The notes: generated by a model not told the origin, from the sequence alone. A stretch of DNA of 64,000 nucleotides from G965230065 sp965230065 (GCA_965230065.1 OZ245942.1:7130001-7194000); one strand, 5' to 3'. Shown: positions 15,520-25,543, counted from the first letter of the stretch. Numbers and translations are program-made.

Positions 15520-17793
15520 CTATTCATGCGCATGTTTTGCATGTGCTGGAGAAGCCTTTTCTTTAAAATTTAGCTTTGGCAACGATAAAACAACTGGGGT
15601 ATCTTCTCCTTCCCTGATCTTAAGGAATTGATTGGCAGCAATATCCGTAAACTTCTGGGTTTTCCCGGTTACCGGCCAGTAGACTTCTAACGTATCTATG
15701 GCAATACTTCCACCCAATCCAAGGGTTTGGCGGAAAGGATTAGCGCCAAAACTACCCCCGCTGTTTACTTCCTTGAAAATGGAGCGTTGTTGCCCGTTTT
15801 CAGTAATCACAGCTTTAATACGTGCACCGATAGCCATGCGGTTGGAACGGGTGCCTTCTAAAAGCAGGCTTATCCAGCCATTGCCCTCTCCATCATCGTT
15901 GTGCGGGTTTTGGAATAAGGCATTTTGGTACACATCCCCATAATTGGCCCCTCCCATGTTAATGAACACATCCTGATCGCCATCATGGTCCAGGTCGGCA
16001 AAGGCAACGGCATGGCCTTTTTGCAAATTGCCAAAACCTCCGGCCGTGGTAACATCCTGAAAATAAGCTCCACCGGCATTACGGAAAGCAAGATTGGGCA
16101 CAATAGAGCGAAAATCAGGGTCGCCCGTACCCAATACCATATCCAGGAAACCGTCATTGTCCAGATCGCCAAAATTACTGCCCATGGCATGGATTACCCG
16201 GTGCAGGTTGGCTTTTCGGGTAACATCAGAAAAACTACCGTCTTTATTATTCTGATAAAGCCTGGGCATGTCGCCCTGATACGGCATGTCCAGATACTCA
16301 GCCGCCACCTGGTGGGAGATGTGCCCGGCCGTACCCCGGTTGTAACCGGCCACAAAGATATCCAGCCACCCATCGTTATTATAATCCCAAAACCAGGTAG
16401 GAAAAGTTTTGATATTTTCCAGCAACCCGGCCGCTTCGGTTACATCCTTAAATTGAGGAATACCTTTTTGGTTAGCTCCCTGATTTTTGAATAAGAAATT
16501 CTGTCCTTCCAGAGTAGAAATATAAATATCTGCCCAACCGTCATTATCATAATCTCCGGAAGTTACTCCTTTTACATATTCGGTCACTTCAATACCGGCT
16601 TCCTCAGCAACTTCAGTGAACGTTCCCAGATTGTTGATGTACAAAGTAGTTGGAAACTTATAGAACTTGCCCAGAGGAGTTTCATTTCCGATGAATAAAT
16701 CTACCCATCCATCATTGTTAAAGTCATTCCATACAGCCGTTTGGGCAGGCATTAACTCCAGCAATCCCACTTCCCGGGTTACATCAGTGAAGGTAGGAAT
16801 TCCTTCTGCATTGGGGCCATTATTGCGCAATAGCGAATTGGGGTGTCGCCCGTGTTCGTTTAACCAGGCGCCCCTGAGCACAAGCACATCAGCATGGCCG
16901 TCGTTGTTGTAATCGGTATGCAGCATGTTCAGCCCGCAAACCAGTCCGATAAGTCCGGCTTCTTCCGTTCTTTCAGAAAAACTTCCATCCCCATTGTTCT
17001 GAAAATACTGCATTTGGTCGCGCAGCCCCCAGGATGTAACCATGACATCCAGCAATCCATCTCCGTTAAAATCTTCAATGATAGTGCCTCCGGACAATGC
17101 CCGGCTGTCCAGGCCCAAATCCGGGGCAATATCTTCAAATTTTTGCAAAGGGTACTCAGAAGCAAAGCCATCCGGAGGAATCAGCCACTGTGGGGGTACG
17201 CCATCCGGATATTCGCCCAATGTCATATAAGCGATATTGAGCAGCCAGCGGGCATCCAGGGCAGTGTCATTTTTCTGAAGAATTTCTGTATAGGCTGCAA
17301 TAGCTTTAGACGACCCCTCTTCTAACTGATGAAACCCTGCCGGAACAATGGGAATGATACAAGAAGCTGAAGAATGGTTTAGGATACAGTTTTCCTGCTC
17401 CCCTTGCCTGAGGTAGCAGATGGCTATCAGTGACTCAATCTGTGGCAGCCGGGCATTGATCTGTTCTGGAAATTCATCCTTATAATGCAGCATTGCTTCA
17501 CGGAGACCAATGAAGGAAACCGCTGCTTCGGCAGAACGGCCTGCATTTAGTAATTCCATAGATTTATGGTAATGATATCCCAGTTTTTTCTCCGCCGAAG
17601 CCGTTGGGTCGCGCATGAGGCTGTCATAAAAATCCACCCGGGTATGGTGCATGTAGGGGTTTTTGTAACTGCTATGTTTATCGGCTACTTTTTCCAGCAA
17701 ATCTACCATGAAGACAGAGTCGCCGGGAGCAGCAGTTTTTTGGCAACCTGCGAAGAATATGGGTATTAGGAAAATGCAGAATAATAAACGCAT
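15520..17793 (-). CDS. CRTAC1-family FG-GAP/UnbV lipoprotein
   Basis: A 757-residue lipoprotein (lipobox ending FAGC, Cys17). After an N-terminal region of about 200 residues with TPR-like helices there are repeated FG-GAP/VCBS calcium-binding beta-propeller blades (DFNGDGLLDVMVTSWG, DYNNDGHADVLV, DFNNDGWVDLFIGNE, DYDNDGWADIYIS, DYNNDGWLDIFVAGY, DLDNDGFLDMVLGTG, DLDHDGDQDVFINMG). The C-terminus is an ASPIC/UnbV domain (about residues 645-730). Such proteins bind or scaffold at the cell surface and are abundant in Bacteroidota. It lies 79 bp downstream of a second, larger family member. The ligand is unknown. Confidence 0.88.
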   Translation of the reverse strand: MRLLFCIFLIPIFFAGCQKTAAPGDSVFMVDLLEKVADKHSSYKNPYMHHTRVDFYDSLMRDPTASAEKKLGYHYHKSMELLNAGRSAEAAVSFIGLREAMLHYKDEFPEQINARLPQIESLIAICYLRQGEQENCILNHSSASCIIPIVPAGFHQLEEGSSKAIAAYTEILQKNDTALDARWLLNIAYMTLGEYPDGVPPQWLIPPDGFASEYPLQKFEDIAPDLGLDSRALSGGTIIEDFNGDGLLDVMVTSWGLRDQMQYFQNNGDGSFSERTEEAGLIGLVCGLNMLHTDYNNDGHADVLVLRGAWLNEHGRHPNSLLRNNGPNAEGIPTFTDVTREVGLLELMPAQTAVWNDFNNDGWVDLFIGNETPLGKFYKFPTTLYINNLGTFTEVAEEAGIEVTEYVKGVTSGDYDNDGWADIYISTLEGQNFLFKNQGANQKGIPQFKDVTEAAGLLENIKTFPTWFWDYNNDGWLDIFVAGYNRGTAGHISHQVAAEYLDMPYQGDMPRLYQNNKDGSFSDVTRKANLHRVIHAMGSNFGDLDNDGFLDMVLGTGDPDFRSIVPNLAFRNAGGAYFQDVTTAGGFGNLQKGHAVAFADLDHDGDQDVFINMGGANYGDVYQNALFQNPHNDDGEGNGWISLLLEGTRSNRMAIGARIKAVITENGQQRSIFKEVNSGGSFGANPFRQTLGLGGSIAIDTLEVYWPVTGKTQKFTDIAANQFLKIREGEDTPVVLSLPKLNFKEKASPAHAKHAHE

Positions 17794-17872
17794 ACTTTAT
17801 ATTCTAAACTCAAAAATTTTATATGCTAAACAAACTTAAATTATTAAAACACAAAGGACTAAACGAGTGAAT

Positions 17873-20800
17873 TTAGTAATGAACAATTCTCTTCCCACCC
17901 GAAAAATCATAAATTTCAACAGATTTTACTTCTTTTTTATTAACTAAAAAACTGCGGGAAGATTGGGATAAGTAACCTGATCCATAATAAAACTCCCTTA
18001 CTTGCCTGCTTCCATCCTTCCGGATAATGATGGCTTTGTAATCAAGAGGAGTAAGTGGGATGGCTTCGGTAAATGAATTTTGGATTTGTTCAAAGGCCCG
18101 TAAGTTTCCTGAATTTTGACTGGCCAATACCAGTGCGTTACCTGCCTGTGTATTCAGGATGGCCAACGCTTTCCCATCGCCCGGCACAAAAAAACCGCTT
18201 TCGGGTAGAGCAGATGGTTCAAATGTACCCTCTCCGTTTCCTTTCAGGTAAAGCCCGGGCATAGCATCGTAATGCCCGGTTTGCACTTTGGAAGAATAGG
18301 AGTTTCCGGTGAGGAGCAGGTCAAGGGTTCCGTCCTCGTTGATATCCTCTGCTAACATACCGAATACCGGCGCAAACTGTGCCTCTAAAGGAAGGGGCGT
18401 TATCGCAAAAAGCAGTTGGTCATCTGCATCTTTTCCCCTATTCTCTATGTAAACACTTTGTAAATAATTACTCTGAACCTGATACACACCCTGTCTTTCA
18501 GCAGTAGTAAGTACTTCTTCAATGGTTGCCGGAGCGTAGTTGGCATGGCGGGGAAACCGCCTGCGAATATTGATGACCTGATCAATAAATTCATTGCGGG
18601 GGTGTACCGGAAATTCCCGATACTCACCTTTTTCGTTCATCAGGTAGGCCGTCATAACCGGATCATACGAACCGTTTTCATCAAAATCTTTGGCATAAAT
18701 GGTGAGAGGCTGTTGCGCAGAAGCTTTGTAATAAGAATTTTGTCCCAGGTTGCCCGCTACATAATCCATATCTCCATCGTTGTCAAAATCACCTCCGGTG
18801 AGGCTGTTCCACCAGCCGGCAGGTGTTTGTTGTTTTGCGTTTCCTTTCTGGCCTGGTGCTGAAAAGGTGTTGAAAGTAATGGGTTCTTGGGTAAGGTTCC
18901 CTCTGTCATTTGTGAAAAAAGTAAGTGGTGTCCATTCTCCGGCCAGGGCCAGGTCTACCCATCCGTCATTATTGAAGTCTGTCCAAAGCGCAGTATTCAC
19001 AATACCTATAGTTTTCAAAGCTTCCGAGGTAATATTTTTGAAAGTCCCTCCTTCATTTTCAAGTAAATAGGATTGCGACGGCAGGGGATAATTGTGAGGT
19101 TTTGTTTTTCCTCCAATGAACAGGTCCAAATCATTGTCCCGGTCATAATCGGCGGCTATTACACAGGAACCGGATGCTGTAATGGCCGGCAATGCTTCCG
19201 GTGCATGGCGCCAAATGGTGTATCCTTCCGCATTGTTGCCTTCATTGAGATACAATCTATCCTGATAGGCCTCATGCCCAATGGGTTGCGCACACCCTCC
19301 GCTTACCACATACAAATCCACATCTCCGTCCTGGTCGGCATCAAAGAACAAGGCGCCCGTATCTTCAAAATTGCTGCTTGGAAATGATTGTTGCACAAAA
19401 GCTCCTTTTTCTTGCTGGTAGAAAATAGCACCATCGTACCCAAAACCATTCCCCACAAAAAAGTCTTCTCGCCCATCTCCATTGGCATCTCCTACCGCAA
19501 GGCCCGGCCCGGCTTTAGATTGCATATGGGGAACCAACGGTTGCACTTTAAAATCAACAAAATTGTTTTCCTGATGCTGAAATTCAATATTTCTTTGGGC
19601 TGAAACTTCTTTCCAAACCGGATTAATTGTAGCATTTTGTTCTACCAACGAAGAATCAGGATGATAAGAAATATGCAAGACCTGATTGGCTTTCACATTT
19701 TTTAGTTGCTGTTTTTTGCCATCAGGCCAGGTAATAATAATTTCATCGGCTAATGAATCTGTTCCCAGGCCAAAGTGGGCTATATTTTCAACGGTAGACT
19801 GATACCCCCGGTAGACGTAATGTTCGTATACCTGCACATTACCATTATGTTTCAGTAGTATTTTGGCACCTTCCGCCGGGAAGTCCCGGGCACTTAGTTT
19901 CATCCTGAGGTAATGGTTTTCAGGATGACGGTCAGTCAATTTGTTTTCATAAATAAAAGCCTCATCATTGATGTTATTCACCACCAGGTCGAGGTCACCA
20001 TCATTATCCAGGTCGCCGTATGCCGCCCCATTGGAAAAAGAAGGAATATCCAAACCCCATGATTTTGTTTGATTAGTGAAAGTGAGGTCTTTATCATTCC
20101 GGTACATATAATTGGCCCGTTTAAGGGCTGGCAGGTTTTTATAAATAAAATTGATCTTTTCTTCCCTTTCCCGGGGGTTGAAAATTTGCCGGGCTTCCCG
20201 CATGGAATAAGCTACAAAATCGTAATTGGTGATATCTTTCACATATCCGTTGGTGATATGAATGTCTTTATATCCGTCATTATCAAAATCAGCCATGAGC
20301 GGGCTCCAGCTCCAGTCGGTTTGGGAAATACCCGAAAGTTGACCGATTTCAGAGAATTTTGGCAGTCCATCGAGGCCAGCACCCCGATTTAGCTGTAACG
20401 TATTGCGCATATACTGGGGGGTATATCCTCTTGCCACAGCCATTTGGAAGCGGTCGTAATTCATGGGGTTCGACATCATCATTTGTCCTTCCCGGTGTTC
20501 GGGCAGCATGTCAAGTGTAAGTATATCAGGAAGGCCATCGTTGTTGATATCAGCCACATCATTACCCATGGCAAAATAGCTTTGGTGTGCCAGAAAATCA
20601 TCAATCGCATTCACAAAGCCCTTATGCTTTCCGTTTTCAGTTCCCTGATTAATATACAGCAGGTCATTGGACAAATAATCATTAGAAACATATATATCCG
20701 GCCAATTGTCATTATTCATATCTGCAATGGTTACTCCAAGCCCAAAACCTTCCAACAAAATACCTGCTTCCCTGGAAACATTTTTGAATACAGTCCCTCC

Positions 20801-21505
20801 CCCTTTGTCCCCCGTATCCATGGCGAGATAGGGCGGGGAATCATTTCTGTACAATTTATCGGTTGTTACTCCCTGCCCTTCCGAGGCTTTCCTACGAATA
20901 TCATTTCCATAAAAATCATTATTGGCAGCCGTTAACAGATACACATCCACATCACCGTCTTTATCATAATCAAAAAAAGCTGCATGGGTAGTAAAGCCAT
21001 CGTCGTCCAGGCCATACGCTGCCGCCTGTTCGATAAAGGTAGGTATGCCCCTGCTATCATTTCCCTGATTGATAAACAACAGGTTCTTTCTTTCCTCTGC
21101 ACTTACGCTCCCTGAAGCACAAACATAAATATCCAGCCAGCCATCCTGATTGATATCAACCATCGCTACCCCGGTAGTCCACCGGTTAGTAGCAACGCCT
21201 GCCTCTTCTGTAATATCTGAGAATTGTAGCTTTCCCTGATTGAGATAGAGGCGGCTGCTCACCATATTGCCCGTAAAGTATACATCAGAAAAACCATCAT
21301 TGTTTACATCTCCTACGGCTACTCCTCCCCCATTGTAAAAGTAACGGAATTTGATGATGTTGAGCGTATCGTTCGGTATGAGGGTATTTTTGAAATACAC
21401 CCCCGTTTGATGGGCCGGCAGCAAAGAAAAGCCCATTTCCTGAGGACGGTTACAGGCAAACGTTGCCAACAATCCTATGAAAATCAAGTATAGTGTATTT
21501 TTCAT
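17873..21505 (-). CDS. Large FG-GAP/VCBS lipoprotein with internal UnbV domain
   Basis: A 1210-residue lipoprotein (signal ends TFAC, Cys18). Two FG-GAP beta-propellers flank a central ASPIC/UnbV domain. Blades in the first half read DVNNDGFSDVYFTGNM, DINQDGWLDIYVCASG, DMNNDNWPDIYVSNDY and DFDNDGYKDIHITNGY. The UnbV-like segment lies around residues 565-650. The second half restarts with DANGDGREDFFVGNGF and includes DFNNDGWVDLALAGEW and DINEDGTLDLLLTGNS. This arrangement is typical of Bacteroidota proteins often found beside SusCD pairs, but none is present here. It probably shares a transcript with 15520-17793. Surface location is inferred. Confidence 0.88.
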   Translation of the reverse strand: MKNTLYLIFIGLLATFACNRPQEMGFSLLPAHQTGVYFKNTLIPNDTLNIIKFRYFYNGGGVAVGDVNNDGFSDVYFTGNMVSSRLYLNQGKLQFSDITEEAGVATNRWTTGVAMVDINQDGWLDIYVCASGSVSAEERKNLLFINQGNDSRGIPTFIEQAAAYGLDDDGFTTHAAFFDYDKDGDVDVYLLTAANNDFYGNDIRRKASEGQGVTTDKLYRNDSPPYLAMDTGDKGGGTVFKNVSREAGILLEGFGLGVTIADMNNDNWPDIYVSNDYLSNDLLYINQGTENGKHKGFVNAIDDFLAHQSYFAMGNDVADINNDGLPDILTLDMLPEHREGQMMMSNPMNYDRFQMAVARGYTPQYMRNTLQLNRGAGLDGLPKFSEIGQLSGISQTDWSWSPLMADFDNDGYKDIHITNGYVKDITNYDFVAYSMREARQIFNPREREEKINFIYKNLPALKRANYMYRNDKDLTFTNQTKSWGLDIPSFSNGAAYGDLDNDGDLDLVVNNINDEAFIYENKLTDRHPENHYLRMKLSARDFPAEGAKILLKHNGNVQVYEHYVYRGYQSTVENIAHFGLGTDSLADEIIITWPDGKKQQLKNVKANQVLHISYHPDSSLVEQNATINPVWKEVSAQRNIEFQHQENNFVDFKVQPLVPHMQSKAGPGLAVGDANGDGREDFFVGNGFGYDGAIFYQQEKGAFVQQSFPSSNFEDTGALFFDADQDGDVDLYVVSGGCAQPIGHEAYQDRLYLNEGNNAEGYTIWRHAPEALPAITASGSCVIAADYDRDNDLDLFIGGKTKPHNYPLPSQSYLLENEGGTFKNITSEALKTIGIVNTALWTDFNNDGWVDLALAGEWTPLTFFTNDRGNLTQEPITFNTFSAPGQKGNAKQQTPAGWWNSLTGGDFDNDGDMDYVAGNLGQNSYYKASAQQPLTIYAKDFDENGSYDPVMTAYLMNEKGEYREFPVHPRNEFIDQVINIRRRFPRHANYAPATIEEVLTTAERQGVYQVQSNYLQSVYIENRGKDADDQLLFAITPLPLEAQFAPVFGMLAEDINEDGTLDLLLTGNSYSSKVQTGHYDAMPGLYLKGNGEGTFEPSALPESGFFVPGDGKALAILNTQAGNALVLASQNSGNLRAFEQIQNSFTEAIPLTPLDYKAIIIRKDGSRQVREFYYGSGYLSQSSRSFLVNKKEVKSVEIYDFSGGKRIVHY

Positions 21506-21542
21506 AATTGGGCATCAAGTTAAGGTTTTTCACTAAATTCTT

Positions 21543-21574
21543 TTTGAAACGATATAAATTTCATCGTAAATTCG
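21543..21574 (+). promoter_or_regulatory. Bacteroidota-type promoter of the sugar transporter gene
   Basis: TTTG at 21543-21546, a 20-bp spacer and TAAATTCG at 21567-21574 match the -33/-7 consensus TTTG-N19-21-TAnnTTTG with one mismatch. The predicted start point, near 21580, leaves a 14-nt leader before the ATG at 21594. The spacer is shared with the divergent lipoprotein gene. Confidence 0.45.
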
Positions 21575-21593
21575 GCACAAACAACCTATACCC

Positions 21594-22595
21594 ATGCTCA
21601 TTGTAGAATCGTACGCCACCGCCGTTATCTTATTGTTTGTTACCATGCTTTGCTGGGGCTCCTGGGCCAATACCCAAAAGCTGGCCACCCAGTCCTGGCC
21701 TTTTCAGTTGTTTTACTGGGACTACACATTGGGCGTAGTCATCCTCTCCTTTGTTTTCGGTATTACTTTTGGCAGCATGGGCAACGAAGGGCGCAGTTTC
21801 TTTCAGGACTTACAGCAGGGCAGTACCGACGCACTTTTATCTGCATTTTTGGGTGGTGTTGTATTTAACATCGCCAACCTGCTGCTGGTAGCTGCCATTG
21901 ATATTGCTGGCATGGCCGTGGCCTTCCCCATTGGTATTGGACTGGCTTTGGTGCTGGGCGTGGTAGTCAACTACATTGCCACACCCCTGGGCGACCCGGT
22001 TTTGCTTTTCCTGGGCGTGGCACTGGTTACCGTAGCCATTGTGCTGGATGCCCTGGCATACCGGAAACTGCCTTCTCAAAGCGGTAGCACCTCCGCAAAA
22101 GGTATTATTATCTCAGTGGTAGCAGGTATCCTCATGGGCTTCTTTTTCCGATTTGTGGCCGCTTCGGTATCTACCAACTTCGCTAACCCCGAAGCGGGTA
22201 TGCTCACGCCTTACACTGCCGTTTTTGTATTTTCAATAGGCATTCTACTTTCCAATTTTCTGTGGAATACCATTTTTATGTACAAGCCTTTCAAAGGGGA
22301 AGCCGTTTCTTATGCTGATTATTTCAAAAAAGGATCGCCCCGCCTGCACCTGATCGGACTTTTGGGTGGTATCATCTGGTGCATTGGCATGTCATTGAGC
22401 ATGATTGCTTCCGAACAGGCCGGGTTCGCTATTTCTTATGGGCTGGGGCAAGGCGCGACCATGATTGCTGCCGCCTGGGGCGTTTTTATCTGGAAAGAAT
22501 TTGCTGCCGCGCCCAAAGGTACCAATACGTTAATCTGGCTTATGTTTTTGTGCTTTATTGCCGGGCTGGTGTTCATTATTGCTGCAAGGGTTTAA
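21594..22595 (+). CDS. GRP-family sugar transporter (DMT superfamily)
   Basis: A 333-residue inner-membrane protein with about ten hydrophobic helices. The start (LFVTMLCWGSWANTQKLA), the FQLFYWDYTLGVVI segment, the IGIGLALVLGVVVNYIATPL stretch and the final LIWLMFLCFIAGLVFIIAAR fit the glucose/ribose porter (GRP) and RhaT-like branch of the drug/metabolite transporter superfamily. The usual role is proton- or sodium-coupled sugar uptake. An aldehyde dehydrogenase gene follows 150 bp downstream, after a palindromic element. The substrate is not readable from sequence. Confidence 0.8.
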   Translation: MLIVESYATAVILLFVTMLCWGSWANTQKLATQSWPFQLFYWDYTLGVVILSFVFGITFGSMGNEGRSFFQDLQQGSTDALLSAFLGGVVFNIANLLLVAAIDIAGMAVAFPIGIGLALVLGVVVNYIATPLGDPVLLFLGVALVTVAIVLDALAYRKLPSQSGSTSAKGIIISVVAGILMGFFFRFVAASVSTNFANPEAGMLTPYTAVFVFSIGILLSNFLWNTIFMYKPFKGEAVSYADYFKKGSPRLHLIGLLGGIIWCIGMSLSMIASEQAGFAISYGLGQGATMIAAAWGVFIWKEFAAAPKGTNTLIWLMFLCFIAGLVFIIAARV

Positions 22596-22660
22596 GTTGA
22601 ATTGAGAAATTTTGCCGAATAAGCATCATGTAACCGTGTTGTACCGTTCATTTATTTAGG

Positions 22661-22735
22661 TGCTGGTCACTGGATACTAGATGCTGGATACTGGCATCTA
22701 GTATCTAGTGACCAGAAACCAGCATCCAGTAACAA
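22661..22735. repeat. Word-repeat palindrome C, 22-bp near-perfect hairpin
   Basis: Arms 22663-22684 and 22694-22715 are complementary at 21 of 22 positions around a 9-nt loop, and the remaining pair becomes G-U in RNA on one strand. Both arms and the loop are built from the related words CTGGATACT, CTAGATGCTGG and ACTGGATAC, and a further inverted CCAGCATCCAGT follows at 22719. It lies between two plus-strand genes, 66 bp after the transporter stop and 13 bp before the ALDH start. It is the clearest member of this element class. Confidence 0.65.
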
Positions 22736-22747
22736 AATTGAGTAAAC

Positions 22748-24310
22748 ATGCAAACAAACACACATACCACCGACTACAAAGACCTTTTAGAAACGCTGAA
22801 AATACAAAACCTGAACCCGGCTTATGCTACCGGAAGCGAATGGGGCAGTACAGATGAGGGAAGTACGACAAAACCCATTCACTCCCCCATAGACAGCAGC
22901 CTGATTGCCAAAGTGCGCATGGCCGATGAAGCCGCCTACCAAAAGGTGATGGAAAAAGCGCAGGAAGCTTTTGCTTACTGGCAAACCGTGCCTGCACCCC
23001 AACGTGGGGAAATCGTACGCCAGATAGGCCAAAAGCTGAGGGAATACAAAGAACCATTGGGCAAACTGGTAACCCTTGAAATGGGTAAAATTTACCAGGA
23101 AGGCCTGGGCGAAGTGCAGGAAATGATAGACATCTGCGACTTTGCCGTAGGGCAATCGCGACAGTTGTATGGTTTTACCATGCACTCGGAACGGCCCGCC
23201 CACCGCATGTACGACCAGTACCATCCGCTGGGCGTAGTGGGTATCATCTCGGCTTTTAATTTTCCAGTAGCTGTATGGGCCTGGAATACGATGATTGCAG
23301 CCGTATGTGGCAACGTTTGCATTTGGAAGCCATCAGAAAAAACGCCCCTCACGGGTATTGCCTGCCAAAATATCATTGCCGAAGTATTGAAAGAAAATGA
23401 ACTGCCCGAGGGTATTTTTAACCTGATACTGGGCGATGCCAACATTGGTTCGCTCATGGCGCATGATACCCGCATGCCTTTGGTTTCGGCCACCGGCTCT
23501 ACCCGCATGGGCAAAAAAGTGGGGGAAGCCGTAGGTGCACGTCTGGGGAAATCTATTCTGGAACTGGGCGGTAACAATGCCATCATCATTACTGAAAACG
23601 CTGACCTGGAAATGGCCCTGCGCGCTACGGTATTTGGCGCTGTGGGTACCTGCGGACAACGCTGTACCAGCACCCGCCGGCTCATCATTCATGATTCAGT
23701 GTACGATGAGGTAAAAAATCGTTTGCTTAAGATTTACCCTTCCCTTTCTATCGGCAACCCGTTGGATGAGCAAACGCTGGTAGGCCCGCTCATTGACAAA
23801 GACGCGGTAGATGGTTTCATCAGCGCGCTCAACCGGGTGCAGGCCGAAGGTGGCAAGTTGCTGTACGGAGGCGAAATGCTGGCCGGGGAAGATTACGTCA
23901 ACGGACATTATGTGATGCCCGCCCTTGTAGAGGCTGAAAACCATTATGAAACCGTACAGCAGGAAACTTTTGGCCCTGTGCTCTATCTGATTCGCTATAA
24001 TGGTGATGTGGAAGAAGGCATTAAACTGCACAATGGCGTAAAACAGGGACTTTCTTCGGCTATCTTCACTACCAACCTGCTGGAAGCCGAAAGTTTTTTA
24101 TCACACCGGGGCTCTGACTGCGGTATTGCCAATGTAAACATAGGCACTTCCGGTGCGGAAATAGGCGGGGCTTTCGGGGGGGAGAAAGAAACCGGGGGCG
24201 GCCGCGAATCCGGCTCCGATGCCTGGAAAGCTTATATGCGAAGGCAGACCAATACTATTAATTATAGTACGGAATTGCCTTTGGCGCAGGGGATACGGTT
24301 TGATATTTAA
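22748..24310 (+). CDS. Aldehyde dehydrogenase, ALDH7 (antiquitin-like) type
   Basis: A 520-residue NAD-dependent aldehyde dehydrogenase. The catalytic elements are FNFP with Asn171, LELGGNN with Glu272 and GTCGQRCTSTRR with nucleophile Cys306. The GQRCT(S/T)TRR context and the ISAFNFPVAVWAWN segment are characteristic of ALDH7 enzymes (alpha-aminoadipic semialdehyde / piperideine-6-carboxylate dehydrogenase), which act in lysine breakdown and in osmotic or aldehyde stress. No other lysine-catabolism gene is adjacent. It ends at 24310 without a clear terminator. Confidence 0.88.
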   Translation: MQTNTHTTDYKDLLETLKIQNLNPAYATGSEWGSTDEGSTTKPIHSPIDSSLIAKVRMADEAAYQKVMEKAQEAFAYWQTVPAPQRGEIVRQIGQKLREYKEPLGKLVTLEMGKIYQEGLGEVQEMIDICDFAVGQSRQLYGFTMHSERPAHRMYDQYHPLGVVGIISAFNFPVAVWAWNTMIAAVCGNVCIWKPSEKTPLTGIACQNIIAEVLKENELPEGIFNLILGDANIGSLMAHDTRMPLVSATGSTRMGKKVGEAVGARLGKSILELGGNNAIIITENADLEMALRATVFGAVGTCGQRCTSTRRLIIHDSVYDEVKNRLLKIYPSLSIGNPLDEQTLVGPLIDKDAVDGFISALNRVQAEGGKLLYGGEMLAGEDYVNGHYVMPALVEAENHYETVQQETFGPVLYLIRYNGDVEEGIKLHNGVKQGLSSAIFTTNLLEAESFLSHRGSDCGIANVNIGTSGAEIGGAFGGEKETGGGRESGSDAWKAYMRRQTNTINYSTELPLAQGIRFDI

Positions 24311-24404
24311 CTGTTTTATTTGATGCGTTTGTTGTATAGGTATTCCTGCATGTACAAGCTGGAAATCTGTCCAATAAATTTTATTTTCGGCACAGGCCTT
24401 ATAA

Positions 24405-25301
24405 ATGAAAAAGACAAGTATAATATACCGCATTCTAATAGTATTAGCACTTAACTCCAACTGTACTAATAACAGTGAAACACCAACTATTGAAATAGCT
24501 GGAGCATGGGTTTGCATTTACAGGGAGTCATTAAGCCCAATTGTCTACGATAGTGGTAAAGTTTTTTCAGAAGCATTTGTATATGAAACCTCTCCTTATA
24601 TAATGGACATTCAATGTGATAGTATTGAGTTTTCTATGGGGATTAGAAAGGGAAGCAAGTACTATGGCCAATTTGCTCCTTACGATATAAACGGCGATAT
24701 GTTAAGATATTACGATCCAGCTTCTAAAAACTGGGTAGAGTTTTTAATTTCAAAACCTTCCCCTGAAATATTATTGCTTACTTCTACACAAAAGGAGACA
24801 AGTATATATAAGAAAGCAAATGATACCTTGATTAATCCATTAGACATAAACAATATTTACTGCTTTCATAAAGACGTATGTAATTTTGTTAATTGCCGAA
24901 CTTTTGAAATTTTAATTCAAAATGATGGTATGATATATTTACATGGGCTAGAAGAATTTGAGTACAAAGGTTTTTTTGTAGGTAAAATAAACATGAGTTA
25001 TTTTCATTATTTGGCTGATAAACTTTCAAGAGCAAATGTTCTAGAACTTGATAGTTGCTACATTCAATCTCAAATATCTCATGGAATTTATGAAAGGCTG
25101 GTTGTTGAAGCCGATGGTAAAATTAAGTCAATTGAGAAATATAGTGGTGCCAGCTATCCAAGAGCATTGAAGTTGGCGATGATACCAATTAGTAACCTCC
25201 ATCAAATCAGTAACTTTATTGAAATGGATTCAATAAAAGGAGAAAAAATATTTAAAAAATTCAACAAATTAAGCTCAACATGCACTTTGCAAGGAGTATA
25301 A
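24405..25301 (+). CDS. AT-rich lipoprotein with DUF6438-like C-terminal domain
   Basis: A 298-residue protein. The N-terminus is lipoprotein-like (hydrophobic to LNSNC, Cys20). Residues 150-275 show the pattern of DUF6438: a Cys-containing start (VNCRTFEILIQNDGMIYLHG), then a helix with LADKLSRANVLELD, then strands with IKSIEKYSGASYP. The first half is a separate domain of lipocalin-like length. The gene is visibly more AT-rich than its neighbours and its protein is richer in Ile, Lys, Asn and Ser. It stands alone after the ALDH gene, so it may be a recent arrival. A TATTTTCG box at 24382-24389 may be its -7 element. Downstream, 25302-25543 holds no convincing gene. Confidence 0.55.
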   Translation: MKKTSIIYRILIVLALNSNCTNNSETPTIEIAGAWVCIYRESLSPIVYDSGKVFSEAFVYETSPYIMDIQCDSIEFSMGIRKGSKYYGQFAPYDINGDMLRYYDPASKNWVEFLISKPSPEILLLTSTQKETSIYKKANDTLINPLDINNIYCFHKDVCNFVNCRTFEILIQNDGMIYLHGLEEFEYKGFFVGKINMSYFHYLADKLSRANVLELDSCYIQSQISHGIYERLVVEADGKIKSIEKYSGASYPRALKLAMIPISNLHQISNFIEMDSIKGEKIFKKFNKLSSTCTLQGV

Positions 25302-25543
25302 ATCTTATCTACTTAAAGCATCGGAACTAAGTTCCTCGCTAGATTGGAATATTTAACAACCTACATCGCTCATAAAATGGCTTGTTAGTAGTGGCAGACA
25401 AGTTTTAAAATTCGTCCCATTCAGGTGTAATTACAACAGCCCGTACTTTGATTACGCAATGTCGCCTACCATACTGTGTTGCTGGTACATACTTCGGTCT
25501 TCGGTCTTCTTTTTCCACTGAGAAGCCCGTGCCCCGGGATTAT

